Assembly (NCBI GenBank): GCA_964426945.1
Contig: CAYRSS010000010.1
Location: forward strand, 50,897-114,896
DNA: 64,000 nucleotides
Direction of reading: 5' to 3'
Origin: CAYRSS01 sp964426945
Lineage (GTDB): Bacteria > Planctomycetota > Phycisphaerae > UBA1845
Position 1 is the stretch's first letter; every line of letters starts with the position of its first letter. This document shows positions 26,715 through 35,310 of the stretch, piece by piece. A model generated the notes under the pieces. That model did not search any database. It saw only the letters and a program-made list of their open reading frames with translations, and was not told where the DNA came from. Both the position numbers and the translations under genes were made by a program.

Positions 26715-28024
26715 CTACCAGACTGAATCGCCCCCTGGTGGCGGATCGACCCGGCGAAGGCCCTCACGTCGATGCCGATGCGCGCGTCCCTATCCAGGTC
26801 GAGCCGTATCCCTACCCGTATCGGGCGATGATGGCTATCTGCAGCGATCTCGACCTGACCCCCGACATCGACGTCTATCTCGATTCATCGCGATACCTGA
26901 ACACGCGCGAGCAGACGAGCATGGGCACCGGGGTCGGCCTTGAGGTCGGCAACACGATGTACTTCGACATGCCGCCCGGTCAGCTCTCCTACTGGAACGC
27001 CGACGACTACGGCCGCGCGGTGATCCATACGCTGATGCGCAGCGGCCACATCGACTGCCTGCACTCGTACGGCGACCTCGCCACCACCCGCGCGCATGCC
27101 GAGCGGGCGCTTGAGTCGCTGGTGCGCAATGACTGCCGCCTGCAGGTCTGGGTGGATCACTCCAAGGCCCCGACGAACATCGGCCCGGACATCATGATGG
27201 GCAGCGGTGACGTGGCCGGTTCCCCGGCGTATCACAGCGACCTTTCGCTCGCTTATGGGGTTCGCTACATCTGGCGTGGACGGACTACAGGGGTAATCGG
27301 CCAGGACGCTCCGGTCGACTTCACGACGCTGGCCTCCATGCTCAACGCGAAACATCCGATCGCCTCGACGCGCACAGTCGTCAAAGAAGCGGTGAAGGCT
27401 CATCTTGGCCGGTGCGGCCATCCGCGATGGGAGATGTACGGCGCGAACGAGGTCTGCCGACCGGGCGAGCTGCGCGACGGACGGGTGGTGTGGGAGTTCA
27501 TGCGCTCCAATTCGTATTGGGGTGGCTCCGGACGCGGAGATCGTCCAGAGCGTCTCGTCGACGTGATCACCGAGGGGATGCTGCACACACTCGTTCGACG
27601 GGAGGGCGCGACGATTCTCTATGCGCACCTCGGCAAGGTCCAGGATCGCACCCAGCCCTTCGGCGAGGCGGCACGCACGGCGTTTCGGCGCCTGGCCGCG
27701 GCCCAGGATGCGGGCATGGTGCTGGTCGCGTCGACCCACCGGCTGCTGCGCTTCCTGACGGTCCGCAACGGCGTACGCATGAGCTGCCGGCGCGAGGGGG
27801 ACGCCGTGATGATCCACATCGATCACGTCGCTGACCCGGTCCTCGGAGCTTACGAGCCGACCCGCGAAGACGTGCAGGGACTGACGTTCCGACTGCCGCG
27901 ATGCGGCCGGGTCTGCGTCGAGATGAGCGACGGGGCTTACGTGCCGCTCGACCTGATGCACCGCGGCGATCACACGTTTGCGTGCATCCCCTGGCGACGG
28001 CTCGAGTTTCCGCATCTGCGGTAG
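26711..28024 (+). CDS. Uncharacterised EPS-locus protein, possible carbohydrate-active (NodB-like barrel) enzyme
   Basis: 437 residues. No family recognised with confidence. There is no signal peptide. Near the N-terminus AMMAICSDLDLTPDIDVYLD (Asp46 and Asp48) and, near 115, CLHSYGDLATT, then VWVDHSKAPTNIGPD, place acidic residues and His at strand ends. This order resembles the metal site of polysaccharide-deacetylase/glycoside-hydrolase barrels. WEFMRSNSYWGGSG and the later TILYAHLGKVQDRTQPFG are also distinctive. The start overlaps the GT4 stop (ATGA) and has GGGAGG upstream; the next gene follows after 8 bp. Deacetylation or trimming of an EPS intermediate is an inference, and the classical NodB motifs are not plainly present. 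Confidence 0.6.
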   Translation: MTTRLNRPLVADRPGEGPHVDADARVPIQVEPYPYPYRAMMAICSDLDLTPDIDVYLDSSRYLNTREQTSMGTGVGLEVGNTMYFDMPPGQLSYWNADDYGRAVIHTLMRSGHIDCLHSYGDLATTRAHAERALESLVRNDCRLQVWVDHSKAPTNIGPDIMMGSGDVAGSPAYHSDLSLAYGVRYIWRGRTTGVIGQDAPVDFTTLASMLNAKHPIASTRTVVKEAVKAHLGRCGHPRWEMYGANEVCRPGELRDGRVVWEFMRSNSYWGGSGRGDRPERLVDVITEGMLHTLVRREGATILYAHLGKVQDRTQPFGEAARTAFRRLAAAQDAGMVLVASTHRLLRFLTVRNGVRMSCRREGDAVMIHIDHVADPVLGAYEPTREDVQGLTFRLPRCGRVCVEMSDGAYVPLDLMHRGDHTFACIPWRRLEFPHLR

Positions 28025-28032
28025 GGGTGAGC

Positions 28033-29373
28033 ATGCAACAGCGCGGACAGTCTTCAGCCATCGTGCGATGGGCGGCGCACCTGTTCGTCGTGGGTATGCT
28101 GCTGGTCGTCGCAGCCACCGCCCACCTCGGACGCGGGCTGCGCCGGCTCCTTGGCGCCCAGCGCAAGCGGCAAACAGGCGAGCTGCGCATCCTGCTCATC
28201 GGCACGTTCTATAACGCCAACTGGCTCCGAAGCCACGTGTTCCCGCTGACGGGTTCGACCGCCGTCGGCCGCGTTTACGTTGTGACGGACAAACCGTTGT
28301 TTGGCGCGCCGAAGGTGGAGTACGTCTGTCCGCCGTCGCTCGTCACGCGGGTGTTCGGGCGGATGGCAGGGCGGCTCTGGATCGTCTTGCGAACGGCCCT
28401 GCTGAATCGTCCCGACGTGGTCATGGGCTACCACATCATGCCCAATGGGCTGATGGCCCTTGCCGCGGGCTCATTGGCGGGCGCCCGCACCGTGTACCAG
28501 ATGACGGGCGGCCCCGTGCAACTCGAGGGCGGCGGGTGCGGCAGCGAGAATGTGCTGCTGCGCCGGCTGGGCCGGCCATCGCGACTGCGCGAGGCGCTGA
28601 TGTTCCACTGCGTGCGACTGTTCGACTGCGTGGCCGTGCGCGGCCGTAAGGCGGTAGAGTTCGTCCGGCGGCACGGCCTGTCCGACCACTGCGTGATCAT
28701 CCCCGGCAGCGTGGATTGTGACCGGTTCGCCCCCAACGGCGATGGTGGTCAAGACGCCCGTCAGTACGACCTCGTCTCGGTCGGTCGGCTGGTGCAGCCG
28801 AAGCGATACGACCGGCTTGTCGAGCTTGTTGCCGCGATGCGTGCGATGAAGCCGGATGTCCGGGTGGCAGTGATTGGCGATGGGCCGTTGCTCGAGGCGC
28901 TCCGCGCCCAGGCCGCCGGGCTCGGTGTGAGCGACTGCATTGAGTTTCTCGGTCAGCATGACGACATTGTGCCGATCCTGCGCCGGGCGCGGGCGTTCGT
29001 CATGACGTCCGAAAACGAAGGGCTGTCGATCGCGATGGTCGAGGCGATGGCGGTCGGCCTGCCCGCCGTGGTGCCGGACGTGGGTGACTTAGGGGACGTA
29101 GCGCGCACCGGCGACACGGGGATTCTTATCGACCCTGCGCACCCCGCCGACGCAGCGCGGCAGGTGGTGAAGCTTCTCAGCGATGCCGATGAACTTGCGC
29201 GGCTGTCCATCGCGGCGCGCAGGGAGATCGTTGGCTATAACGCCATCCCTGCGGTGTCTGCTCGCTGGGAAGGGGTCTTCGAGGTGTTTGCCTCGGGCGA
29301 ATCGCCCGCGGCGGACGTGTCTCACCACCCGCTGGATTCCCGGTCGATGAGGTCGGCGCCGCACCGGATGTAG
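28033..29373 (+). CDS. Glycosyltransferase family 4 with N-terminal membrane segment
   Basis: 446 residues. A hydrophobic stretch (about 12-32, VRWAAHLFVVGMLLVVAATA) may anchor it to the membrane. The GT-B body follows: LRILLIGTFYNANWLRSHVFP, VVMGYHIMPNGLMALAAGSLA, VIIPGSVDCDRFAP, LVSVGRLVQPKRYDRLVELV and TSENEGLSIAMVEAMAVGLP with the E-x7-E donor motif. It should extend the EPS repeat unit. The C-terminal 25 residues look disordered. It begins 8 bp after the previous gene and ends 8 bp before the CapK-like gene. Confidence 0.87.
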   Translation: MQQRGQSSAIVRWAAHLFVVGMLLVVAATAHLGRGLRRLLGAQRKRQTGELRILLIGTFYNANWLRSHVFPLTGSTAVGRVYVVTDKPLFGAPKVEYVCPPSLVTRVFGRMAGRLWIVLRTALLNRPDVVMGYHIMPNGLMALAAGSLAGARTVYQMTGGPVQLEGGGCGSENVLLRRLGRPSRLREALMFHCVRLFDCVAVRGRKAVEFVRRHGLSDHCVIIPGSVDCDRFAPNGDGGQDARQYDLVSVGRLVQPKRYDRLVELVAAMRAMKPDVRVAVIGDGPLLEALRAQAAGLGVSDCIEFLGQHDDIVPILRRARAFVMTSENEGLSIAMVEAMAVGLPAVVPDVGDLGDVARTGDTGILIDPAHPADAARQVVKLLSDADELARLSIAARREIVGYNAIPAVSARWEGVFEVFASGESPAADVSHHPLDSRSMRSAPHRM

Positions 29374-29381
29374 CGCCCGCG

Positions 29382-30821
29382 ATGCAGCGAGCCCTGTCGC
29401 GCAAGAATCTCTGGGAGAACGCACCACGCCCGGTCCGCCGCTTCCTCGGCGGCGTGCTGGGGCTTCTGCCGCCGTCCTGGCTGATGGGCCGGGGCTTCCG
29501 CCGCCAACTCGCCTTCGTGCAGCGTGCCCAGTGGTGGTCGCGGGCCGAGGCCGAGGCCTACCAGTTCCAGCAGATCCGCCGCATCGTCTCCCTGGCCTAC
29601 GACCGTGCGCCAGCCTGGCGAAGGCGGCTGGCCGACGCCGGGATGGAGCCGGGCGATATTCGGACGCTCGATGACGTTTCGTCGCTGCCGCTGATCGACA
29701 AGCTCACGGTGATCAACGACGGCGAGGCGATGTGCACCCGCGCTCCGGACGCCGGCGGCGTGGATTACGTCACCACCGGCGGCACCAGCGGCCGCCAGCT
29801 ACGCTTCTACATCAATGCCGACCGTTCCGCGTCGGAGTACGCCCACCTGCTTTCCAGCTGGATGCGCGCGGGCTACCGGCCGGAACTTGCCCAGGCCGTG
29901 CTGCGCGGCAAGGTGATCGACGAGGACGCCACCGGGCTCCGCCACAGTTACGACCCGATCCTGCGTCGGCACTCGTACGGCAACTTCCACATGAACGACG
30001 AGAGCATGGAGCGGTACCTGCGCCACATGCGCGGCATCGGGCCGTTCTACCTCCATGGCTACCCGTCCGCGCTGGCGGTGCTCGCCCGGTACGTCCGCCG
30101 CACGGGGGCCGAGGTGCCGACGAATCTGGTTGGCCTGCTCGCGGGATCAGAGAACGTGTACGCCGCGGAACGCCGGCGCGTCGAGGACGTGTTCGGGGTT
30201 CGGTACTACTCGTGGTACGGCCACTCCGAAAAGCTTGTGCTCGCGGCGGAATGCGAACAGTCTCAGGACTACCACGTCTGGCCGACCTACGGCTACTTCG
30301 AGCTGGTCGACGAACTGGGCCGCGTGATCAGCGAGCCGGGGCGTAGCGGGGAAATCGTCGGCACGGGGTTCATCAATTCCGTGATGCCGATGATCCGCTA
30401 CCGCACGGGTGACTACGCCACCTATGTCGCCGACAGTTGCGAAGCGTGCGGGCGGCAGCATCCGGTCATCCGAGACGTGCGCGGGCACCGCGAACGCGAG
30501 TTCCTCGTGGCCGCCGACGGCGCCGCCGTGTCGTGGACCGCGATCAACGTGCACGACGACACGTTCGATCGGCTGCACTCGTACCAGTTCCGCCAGGATG
30601 AGCCCGGCCGGGCGATTCTCCGGATCGTGCCGACCCAGGAATTCGGCGAAGCCGACCTGCAGCGCGTTCACCAGCGGCTGGAATTGCGGCTCTCGGGCCG
30701 GATCGCCTTTGAAGTTCAGATCGTCGATCGCATCGAGCAGACGGTGTCGGGCAAAACAAACTACGTCGATCAGCGGATCGATATGTCCACGCTGGTCATG
30801 TGCGAAGGGGCAGCGCCGTGA
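29382..30821 (+). CDS. PaaK/CapK-like adenylate-forming enzyme (copy 1)
   Basis: 479 residues in the phenylacetate-CoA-ligase-like branch of ANL enzymes. TTGGTSGRQLRFYI is the phosphate-binding loop. GYPSALAVLARYV, then SWYGHSEKLVLAAEC and MIRYRTGDYATYV, are the core motifs, with Cys pairs SCEACGRQHP that may bind zinc. True PaaK activates phenylacetate, but CapK homologues are typical of capsule/EPS loci, where they are thought to activate an acyl or amino-acid substituent. The EPS setting favours that role. It shares a GTGA overlap with the next gene. A second, divergent copy is at 38.1 kb. Confidence 0.85.
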   Translation: MQRALSRKNLWENAPRPVRRFLGGVLGLLPPSWLMGRGFRRQLAFVQRAQWWSRAEAEAYQFQQIRRIVSLAYDRAPAWRRRLADAGMEPGDIRTLDDVSSLPLIDKLTVINDGEAMCTRAPDAGGVDYVTTGGTSGRQLRFYINADRSASEYAHLLSSWMRAGYRPELAQAVLRGKVIDEDATGLRHSYDPILRRHSYGNFHMNDESMERYLRHMRGIGPFYLHGYPSALAVLARYVRRTGAEVPTNLVGLLAGSENVYAAERRRVEDVFGVRYYSWYGHSEKLVLAAECEQSQDYHVWPTYGYFELVDELGRVISEPGRSGEIVGTGFINSVMPMIRYRTGDYATYVADSCEACGRQHPVIRDVRGHREREFLVAADGAAVSWTAINVHDDTFDRLHSYQFRQDEPGRAILRIVPTQEFGEADLQRVHQRLELRLSGRIAFEVQIVDRIEQTVSGKTNYVDQRIDMSTLVMCEGAAP

Positions 30822-33037
30822 AGCAAGTCGTCCAGAACTACAAGACCGGGGAGCTCACCGTCGAGGACGTGCCCGCGCCGCTCTGCCGCTCGGGCGGCGT
30901 GCTGGTTCGCGCCGTTCGTTCGCTGGTGAGCGCGGGGACCGAGCGCATGAAGGTCTCCCAGGCTCGCATGAGCCTGCTACAGATGGCCAAGGCGCGGCCG
31001 GACAAGGTCCGCCAGGTGATCGAGTCGGTCCGGCAGGTCGGTCTGAGCGAAACGATCAACAAGGTTCGCGAGCGGCTCGATGCGCTGACCCCGCTGGGGT
31101 ACAGCCTCGCGGGTGTGGTGGAGCAGGTCGGCGGCGGCGTTGACGAATTCGCGGTGGGCGATCGGGTGGCGTGCGCTGGCGAGGGAATCGCCTGTCACGC
31201 GGAGTTTGTATTCGTGCCGCGGAATCTGTGCGCGAGGATTCCCGACGGGGTCAGCTTCGACGACGCGGCGTTCACGACGGTCGGGGCGATCGCTCTCAAC
31301 GGCGTGCGCCAGTCCGGCGTCGCGCTGGGCGACTGGGTCCTGGTTGTCGGGTTGGGGCTGGTCGGGCAGTTGGGCGTGCAGTTGCTCAAGGCGGCGGGCT
31401 GCCGGGTGATCGGCGTCGACCTCGACCCGGAGAAAGTCGCCCTCGCGCGGGCCTGCGGCGCTGATCACGCGTTCGTTCGCAAGGACGAGGGCATCGAGGA
31501 GGCGATCCGCGGCGCCACCGGCGGGGTGGGACCGGACGTGGCCTACATCGCCGCCAGCGCCAAGAGCACGGACCCGATGGAGCTGGCCGGCAAGGTCGTG
31601 CGCGACCGCGGCCGCGTGGTGATCGTCGGCATGGTGCCTGTCGAGGCCGACTGGCAGACGTACTACGAAAAGGAAATCTCGATCGTCATGTCGCGGTCCT
31701 ATGGCCCCGGACGATACGACCGCAATTATGAGCACAAGGGCATCGACTATCCCATCGGGCACGTCCGCTGGACCGAGGGACGCAACATGCAGGAGTTCCT
31801 GCGGCTCGTGAAGGACGGCCTCGTCCACCCCGGGCTGCTTCAGCCTAAGTCTTTCCCGCTGATCGAGGCGCCGGCGGCGTACCAGGAGTTGCACGAGGCG
31901 CCCGGCCGCCACGCCGTGGGCATTCTCTTCGAGTACCCGCAGGCGGCACCGCTCTCGCGCAAGGTGGACCTGCCGAGCGCGACGAATACCGCGGCTCCAG
32001 TTGCGGGAACGGTGAATGTCGGCCTCATCGGCGCAGGCAATTTCGCCACGGCGACGCTCATTCCAGCGATCAAGAAGGCCGGGGGTGCCCGGCTCGCCGC
32101 AGTCTGCTCGGCCGGGGGGCTGACCGCCCGCAGTGCCGGGCGGCGGCATGAAAGCGACTATGTCAGCAGCGACATCGACACGGTGCTGGGCGACGGGCAG
32201 ATCCACGCCGTGGTCATCGCCACGCGTCACGACACCCATGCGCGCTTCGCCCTCGACGCCATGAAGGCGGGCAAGCACGTCTTCGTCGAGAAACCGCTGG
32301 CGATGAATGACGAGGAACTCGACGCGCTGATCGCCGAGCAGCGGCGCAGCGGGCGGATCCTCATGCCCGGATACAACCGGCGGTTCGCGAACCTGTCGCA
32401 GCAAGTGCGGAAGTTCTTCGCCGCACGAACTACACCCATCGAGCTCGTCTGCCGCGTGAGTGCGGGGAGCCTGAAGGGCGACTCGTGGTACCAGGACGCG
32501 GAGGAAGGGGGCTGGCGAATCCTCAGCGAGGGCTGCCACTGGATTGACCTGATGCAGTTCCTGGTCGGCGCGGCCCCCATTCGCGTCTCCGCAGAGATGA
32601 CCTCGGGAGTGGGCCGTGGCGAACACAACGACAACTGCACGGTGAACATCCGATTCGAGGATGGCAGCGTCGGATCCCTGATCTACGTGGCCAATGGCGA
32701 TCCGAGCTGCGGCAAGGAGCGCATCGAGGTCTTCGGCCAGGGTTCGACCGCGGTAATTGACAACTGGCGCGAGGCGGTGCTCGCTTCCGGCGGGAAGCAG
32801 CGTCGCATCCGGAGCGAGGGCGGCAAAGGCCACGCAGCTGAGATGAGCGCGTTCGTCAGGGCCGTGGCCGGTGGCGGCCTGAGCCCCATTCCGCTTGATG
32901 AGGCCGTGGCCACGACGCGGTGTACCTTCGCCATCGTGGCGTCGCTGCGCAGCGGCATGCCGGTGACCGTCGGCGACCGCGCGGCGACCGCGGATGTCCC
33001 GATGGATGAAGAACTTGCGGCGGCAGGCCACCGCTAA
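30818..33037 (+). CDS. Bi-domain oxidoreductase: MDR-type alcohol dehydrogenase fused to Gfo/Idh/MocA dehydrogenase
   Basis: 739 residues from a GTG that overlaps the CapK-like stop. Residues 1-385 are a medium-chain dehydrogenase: DWVLVVGLGLVGQLGVQLLK gives the Rossmann fold, GVDLDPEKVALARACGADH the cofactor-end segment. Residues about 395-739 are a Gfo/Idh/MocA protein: VGLIGAGNFATATLIPAI, then VFVEKPLAMNDEELDAL with the catalytic Lys, and LSEGCHWIDLMQFLVGA. This fusion is a recurrent component of O-antigen/EPS loci that also carry heparinase II/III proteins, as here. It probably oxidises or epimerises a sugar or glycosidic intermediate with NAD(P); the substrate is not known. Confidence 0.9.
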   Translation: MKQVVQNYKTGELTVEDVPAPLCRSGGVLVRAVRSLVSAGTERMKVSQARMSLLQMAKARPDKVRQVIESVRQVGLSETINKVRERLDALTPLGYSLAGVVEQVGGGVDEFAVGDRVACAGEGIACHAEFVFVPRNLCARIPDGVSFDDAAFTTVGAIALNGVRQSGVALGDWVLVVGLGLVGQLGVQLLKAAGCRVIGVDLDPEKVALARACGADHAFVRKDEGIEEAIRGATGGVGPDVAYIAASAKSTDPMELAGKVVRDRGRVVIVGMVPVEADWQTYYEKEISIVMSRSYGPGRYDRNYEHKGIDYPIGHVRWTEGRNMQEFLRLVKDGLVHPGLLQPKSFPLIEAPAAYQELHEAPGRHAVGILFEYPQAAPLSRKVDLPSATNTAAPVAGTVNVGLIGAGNFATATLIPAIKKAGGARLAAVCSAGGLTARSAGRRHESDYVSSDIDTVLGDGQIHAVVIATRHDTHARFALDAMKAGKHVFVEKPLAMNDEELDALIAEQRRSGRILMPGYNRRFANLSQQVRKFFAARTTPIELVCRVSAGSLKGDSWYQDAEEGGWRILSEGCHWIDLMQFLVGAAPIRVSAEMTSGVGRGEHNDNCTVNIRFEDGSVGSLIYVANGDPSCGKERIEVFGQGSTAVIDNWREAVLASGGKQRRIRSEGGKGHAAEMSAFVRAVAGGGLSPIPLDEAVATTRCTFAIVASLRSGMPVTVGDRAATADVPMDEELAAAGHR

Positions 33038-33089
33038 TGGTGCGCGAGCGGCGACGGCGTCCGCAGCCTGGTCGGCGGCGTAGCGAGGC

Positions 33090-33794
33090 ATGATGTTTCA
33101 GAACCTGCGCGAGGATTTCGCCCACTACCGCCGGCTCGTGTGTCGCGGTAAGCCGATGATCCTTGCCGTCCCGTGGATCATCCTGACTCACCCGGCGGCG
33201 CTGGCCGTCGTGTGGTATCGCTTCGGGTCGTGGGCCTGGCGCATCCGGCCGACGGTTCTCGGGCTAGTGCCGAAAGCAGCCTACGCGCTGGGTATGCCCC
33301 TGGTGCGGCTGTTCAGCGGCGTGCAACTGCTGCCGCAGACGACGATCGGCCCCGGCTTGGCGATCATGCACTTCGGGGGCGTAGTCGTGACCGGGCAATG
33401 TGAAATCGGCAGGAACTGCCTGCTCTATCACAACGTCAGCCTGGTGACGATGCGAAACCGTCAGGGGCCGCGCATCGGGGACAACTTCTACGCCGGCGCC
33501 GGTGCCGTGATCATTGGAAACGTGCTGATCGGTGACGACGTGACGGTGGGGGCGGGGTCGGTGGTGACTCGGTCGATCCCGACAGACTGCGTGGTGGCGG
33601 GGGCCCCGGCGCGGTTTATCCGCTACCGTCAGCCGGAGGAACACCCCGCAGACAACCGGACGCTTCCCCCGCGGGAGGCTGCGTGGATCGATACACCGGT
33701 TCGCGAACAGCCGACGAGCCCTCCGCGCGCCGTCAAGGTCACGACGGGCACTTCGGATCGAAAGGAGCAACCGGCCGCAGCGCATCGCGCTTGA
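33090..33794 (+). CDS. Hexapeptide-repeat O-acetyltransferase (CysE/WcaF-like)
   Basis: 234 residues. An N-terminal helical segment (YRRLVCRGKPMILAVPWIIL) is followed by a left-handed beta-helix typical of the serine-acetyltransferase-like branch: TTIGPGLAIMHFGGVVVTG, NCLLYHNVSLVTM with catalytic His, GPRIGDNFYAGAGAVIIG and DDVTVGAGSVVTRSIP ending in VVAGAPARFI. In an EPS locus it most likely puts acetyl groups on the polymer from acetyl-CoA. The last 40 residues are low-complexity. Two adjacent ATGs (33090 and 33093) follow a GAGG; the second has the better spacing. Confidence 0.87.
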   Translation: MMFQNLREDFAHYRRLVCRGKPMILAVPWIILTHPAALAVVWYRFGSWAWRIRPTVLGLVPKAAYALGMPLVRLFSGVQLLPQTTIGPGLAIMHFGGVVVTGQCEIGRNCLLYHNVSLVTMRNRQGPRIGDNFYAGAGAVIIGNVLIGDDVTVGAGSVVTRSIPTDCVVAGAPARFIRYRQPEEHPADNRTLPPREAAWIDTPVREQPTSPPRAVKVTTGTSDRKEQPAAAHRA

Positions 33795-33812
33795 GGCCGT
33801 GAAGCATCGAAC

Positions 33813-35282
33813 ATGCGTCTTGCGATCCTTGCCATCGTATTGGCCGTCCTGATTGTCTACGCGTGGAAGGACTGGTTCATTCCGCTGTGCGCCCTGATCG
33901 TCATGACGGCGGTCATGAAGCACGAGAGCATGCCGACCAACATGGGCGGCATACAGGGAGCCAATCCCTGGAACCTGCTCTTTTTCTTTGTGGTGCTGGG
34001 ATGGCTGGCGGACCGGCTGCGGCGGCGCGATCACGTGATGCTGCCAAGGGCAGCGCTCGCCGTAACCATCGGCTACGCGGTCGTGATCTTCTCGGCCTTT
34101 GCCCGGGGCGTGCTCGACGTGGGTAGCGTCAGGTTCGCACCCGACGACGAGCAGGCCGGGCTGAGCACGCTCGGCTTCGTCAGCGAGTACTTCATCAACC
34201 CGATGAAGTACCTCGCCGTGGCGGTGATGCTCTGTGACGGTGCGCGGACCCGGCGCAACATGGCGCTGGCCATCGGGGCGGTCCTCGCCCAGGCCGTGCT
34301 GTACGGCCTTCAGGTGATCAAGTACGTGCCGCTGTCGGTGCTGATGATCGCCGGGGAGTCGCCGTTTCGCTACCGCATCGGCCGCGACGCGGGACTGCAC
34401 GCGAACGACATGGCCCTGGTGCAGGTGCTCGGTTTCTGGAGTGCCGTGGCCTGCCTGAGCATGTGGCGGCACCTGAAGGTGTGGATGCGCTGGGCGCTGC
34501 TGGGGTCTGCCGGAGTGTCGCTGCTCTCGCTCGCGCTGTGCAATTCGCGCGGCGGGTTTCTGGCGTTCCTCGTCGTGACGATCGCCCTGGCCGTGTGGCG
34601 GTGGCGATGGATGCTTGCCGCGATGCCCGTCGGGCTTGTCGCGCTCTGCATTGCCGTTCCGAGCATCCCGTCGCGCGTGCTGGTGGGCATCGGCGTGACG
34701 GACGTGGCGGGGCAGGAGTCGGATGACTGGGACGCTATTTCCGCCGGGCGTACGACGTATCTCTGGCCGCCGGCGATGGACCAGATCTCGAAGTCGCCGG
34801 CGATCGGCTTCGGGCGCCTGGCGATCCTGCGCACGCCCATGTACGGCAAGGTGGTTGAACTCTCCGGAGGATGCCCGACCCATCCGCACAACGCGTATAT
34901 CGAACAGCTACTGGACTCCGGGTTCATCGGGCTGCTGGTGACCCTCACCTTCCTGTTGCTGCCGCCGTGCCTCGGCCTCACCGTCGGCCGCGGAGCAGAT
35001 CCGCTGGTCCGGGCGGCGGCGACGATGGGGCTGATTGGCGCGGGGACGCTGCTGGTCATGGGCGTATCCGGCCAGACGTTCTATCCGCGCGAAGGCATCT
35101 TTCTCGTGCTGTGCGTCTACGGGCTCATGGTGCGGGCGTATGCGCTTCACCGCGCACGATCGTGGGAGGGTGCGTCGCTGCCGCATGCGACGCTGCAGAC
35201 AACGACAGCGCCCTTTCGGACCGCTCATCCGGGCGTCCGTGCGTGGCACGGACCGGTGCTTCAAGGGCGACGCAGCGACTAA
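33813..35282 (+). CDS. O-antigen ligase/polymerase-like membrane protein of the EPS locus
   Basis: 489 residues with about ten to twelve membrane segments. It begins with LAILAIVLAVLIVYAWKDWF and contains the FFVVLGWLADRLRR turn. The Wzy_C-type loop has a CPTHPHNAYIEQLLDSGFIG motif, where H-x-H-N is the signature of O-antigen ligases and of exosortase-linked 'O-glycosylation ligase' proteins. It should polymerise or transfer the lipid-linked repeat at the periplasmic face. It sits between the acetyltransferase and the flippase, which fits a Wzx/Wzy-type pathway. The other copy in the window (531-1961) differs clearly in sequence, so they are not a recent duplication. Confidence 0.86.
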   Translation: MRLAILAIVLAVLIVYAWKDWFIPLCALIVMTAVMKHESMPTNMGGIQGANPWNLLFFFVVLGWLADRLRRRDHVMLPRAALAVTIGYAVVIFSAFARGVLDVGSVRFAPDDEQAGLSTLGFVSEYFINPMKYLAVAVMLCDGARTRRNMALAIGAVLAQAVLYGLQVIKYVPLSVLMIAGESPFRYRIGRDAGLHANDMALVQVLGFWSAVACLSMWRHLKVWMRWALLGSAGVSLLSLALCNSRGGFLAFLVVTIALAVWRWRWMLAAMPVGLVALCIAVPSIPSRVLVGIGVTDVAGQESDDWDAISAGRTTYLWPPAMDQISKSPAIGFGRLAILRTPMYGKVVELSGGCPTHPHNAYIEQLLDSGFIGLLVTLTFLLLPPCLGLTVGRGADPLVRAAATMGLIGAGTLLVMGVSGQTFYPREGIFLVLCVYGLMVRAYALHRARSWEGASLPHATLQTTTAPFRTAHPGVRAWHGPVLQGRRSD

Positions 35283-35310
35283 GCCGCAGCATTCGGACTT
35301 TGGACTCGCC

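Noticed and set aside
29382..30821. Phenylacetate degradation by the PaaK-like proteins
   Set aside because: No other paa genes in the window; context is polysaccharide synthesis for both copies.
30977..33091. Minus-strand open frame of 704 codons
   Set aside because: Antisense to the bi-domain oxidoreductase; composition is typical of GC-skewed shadow frames.
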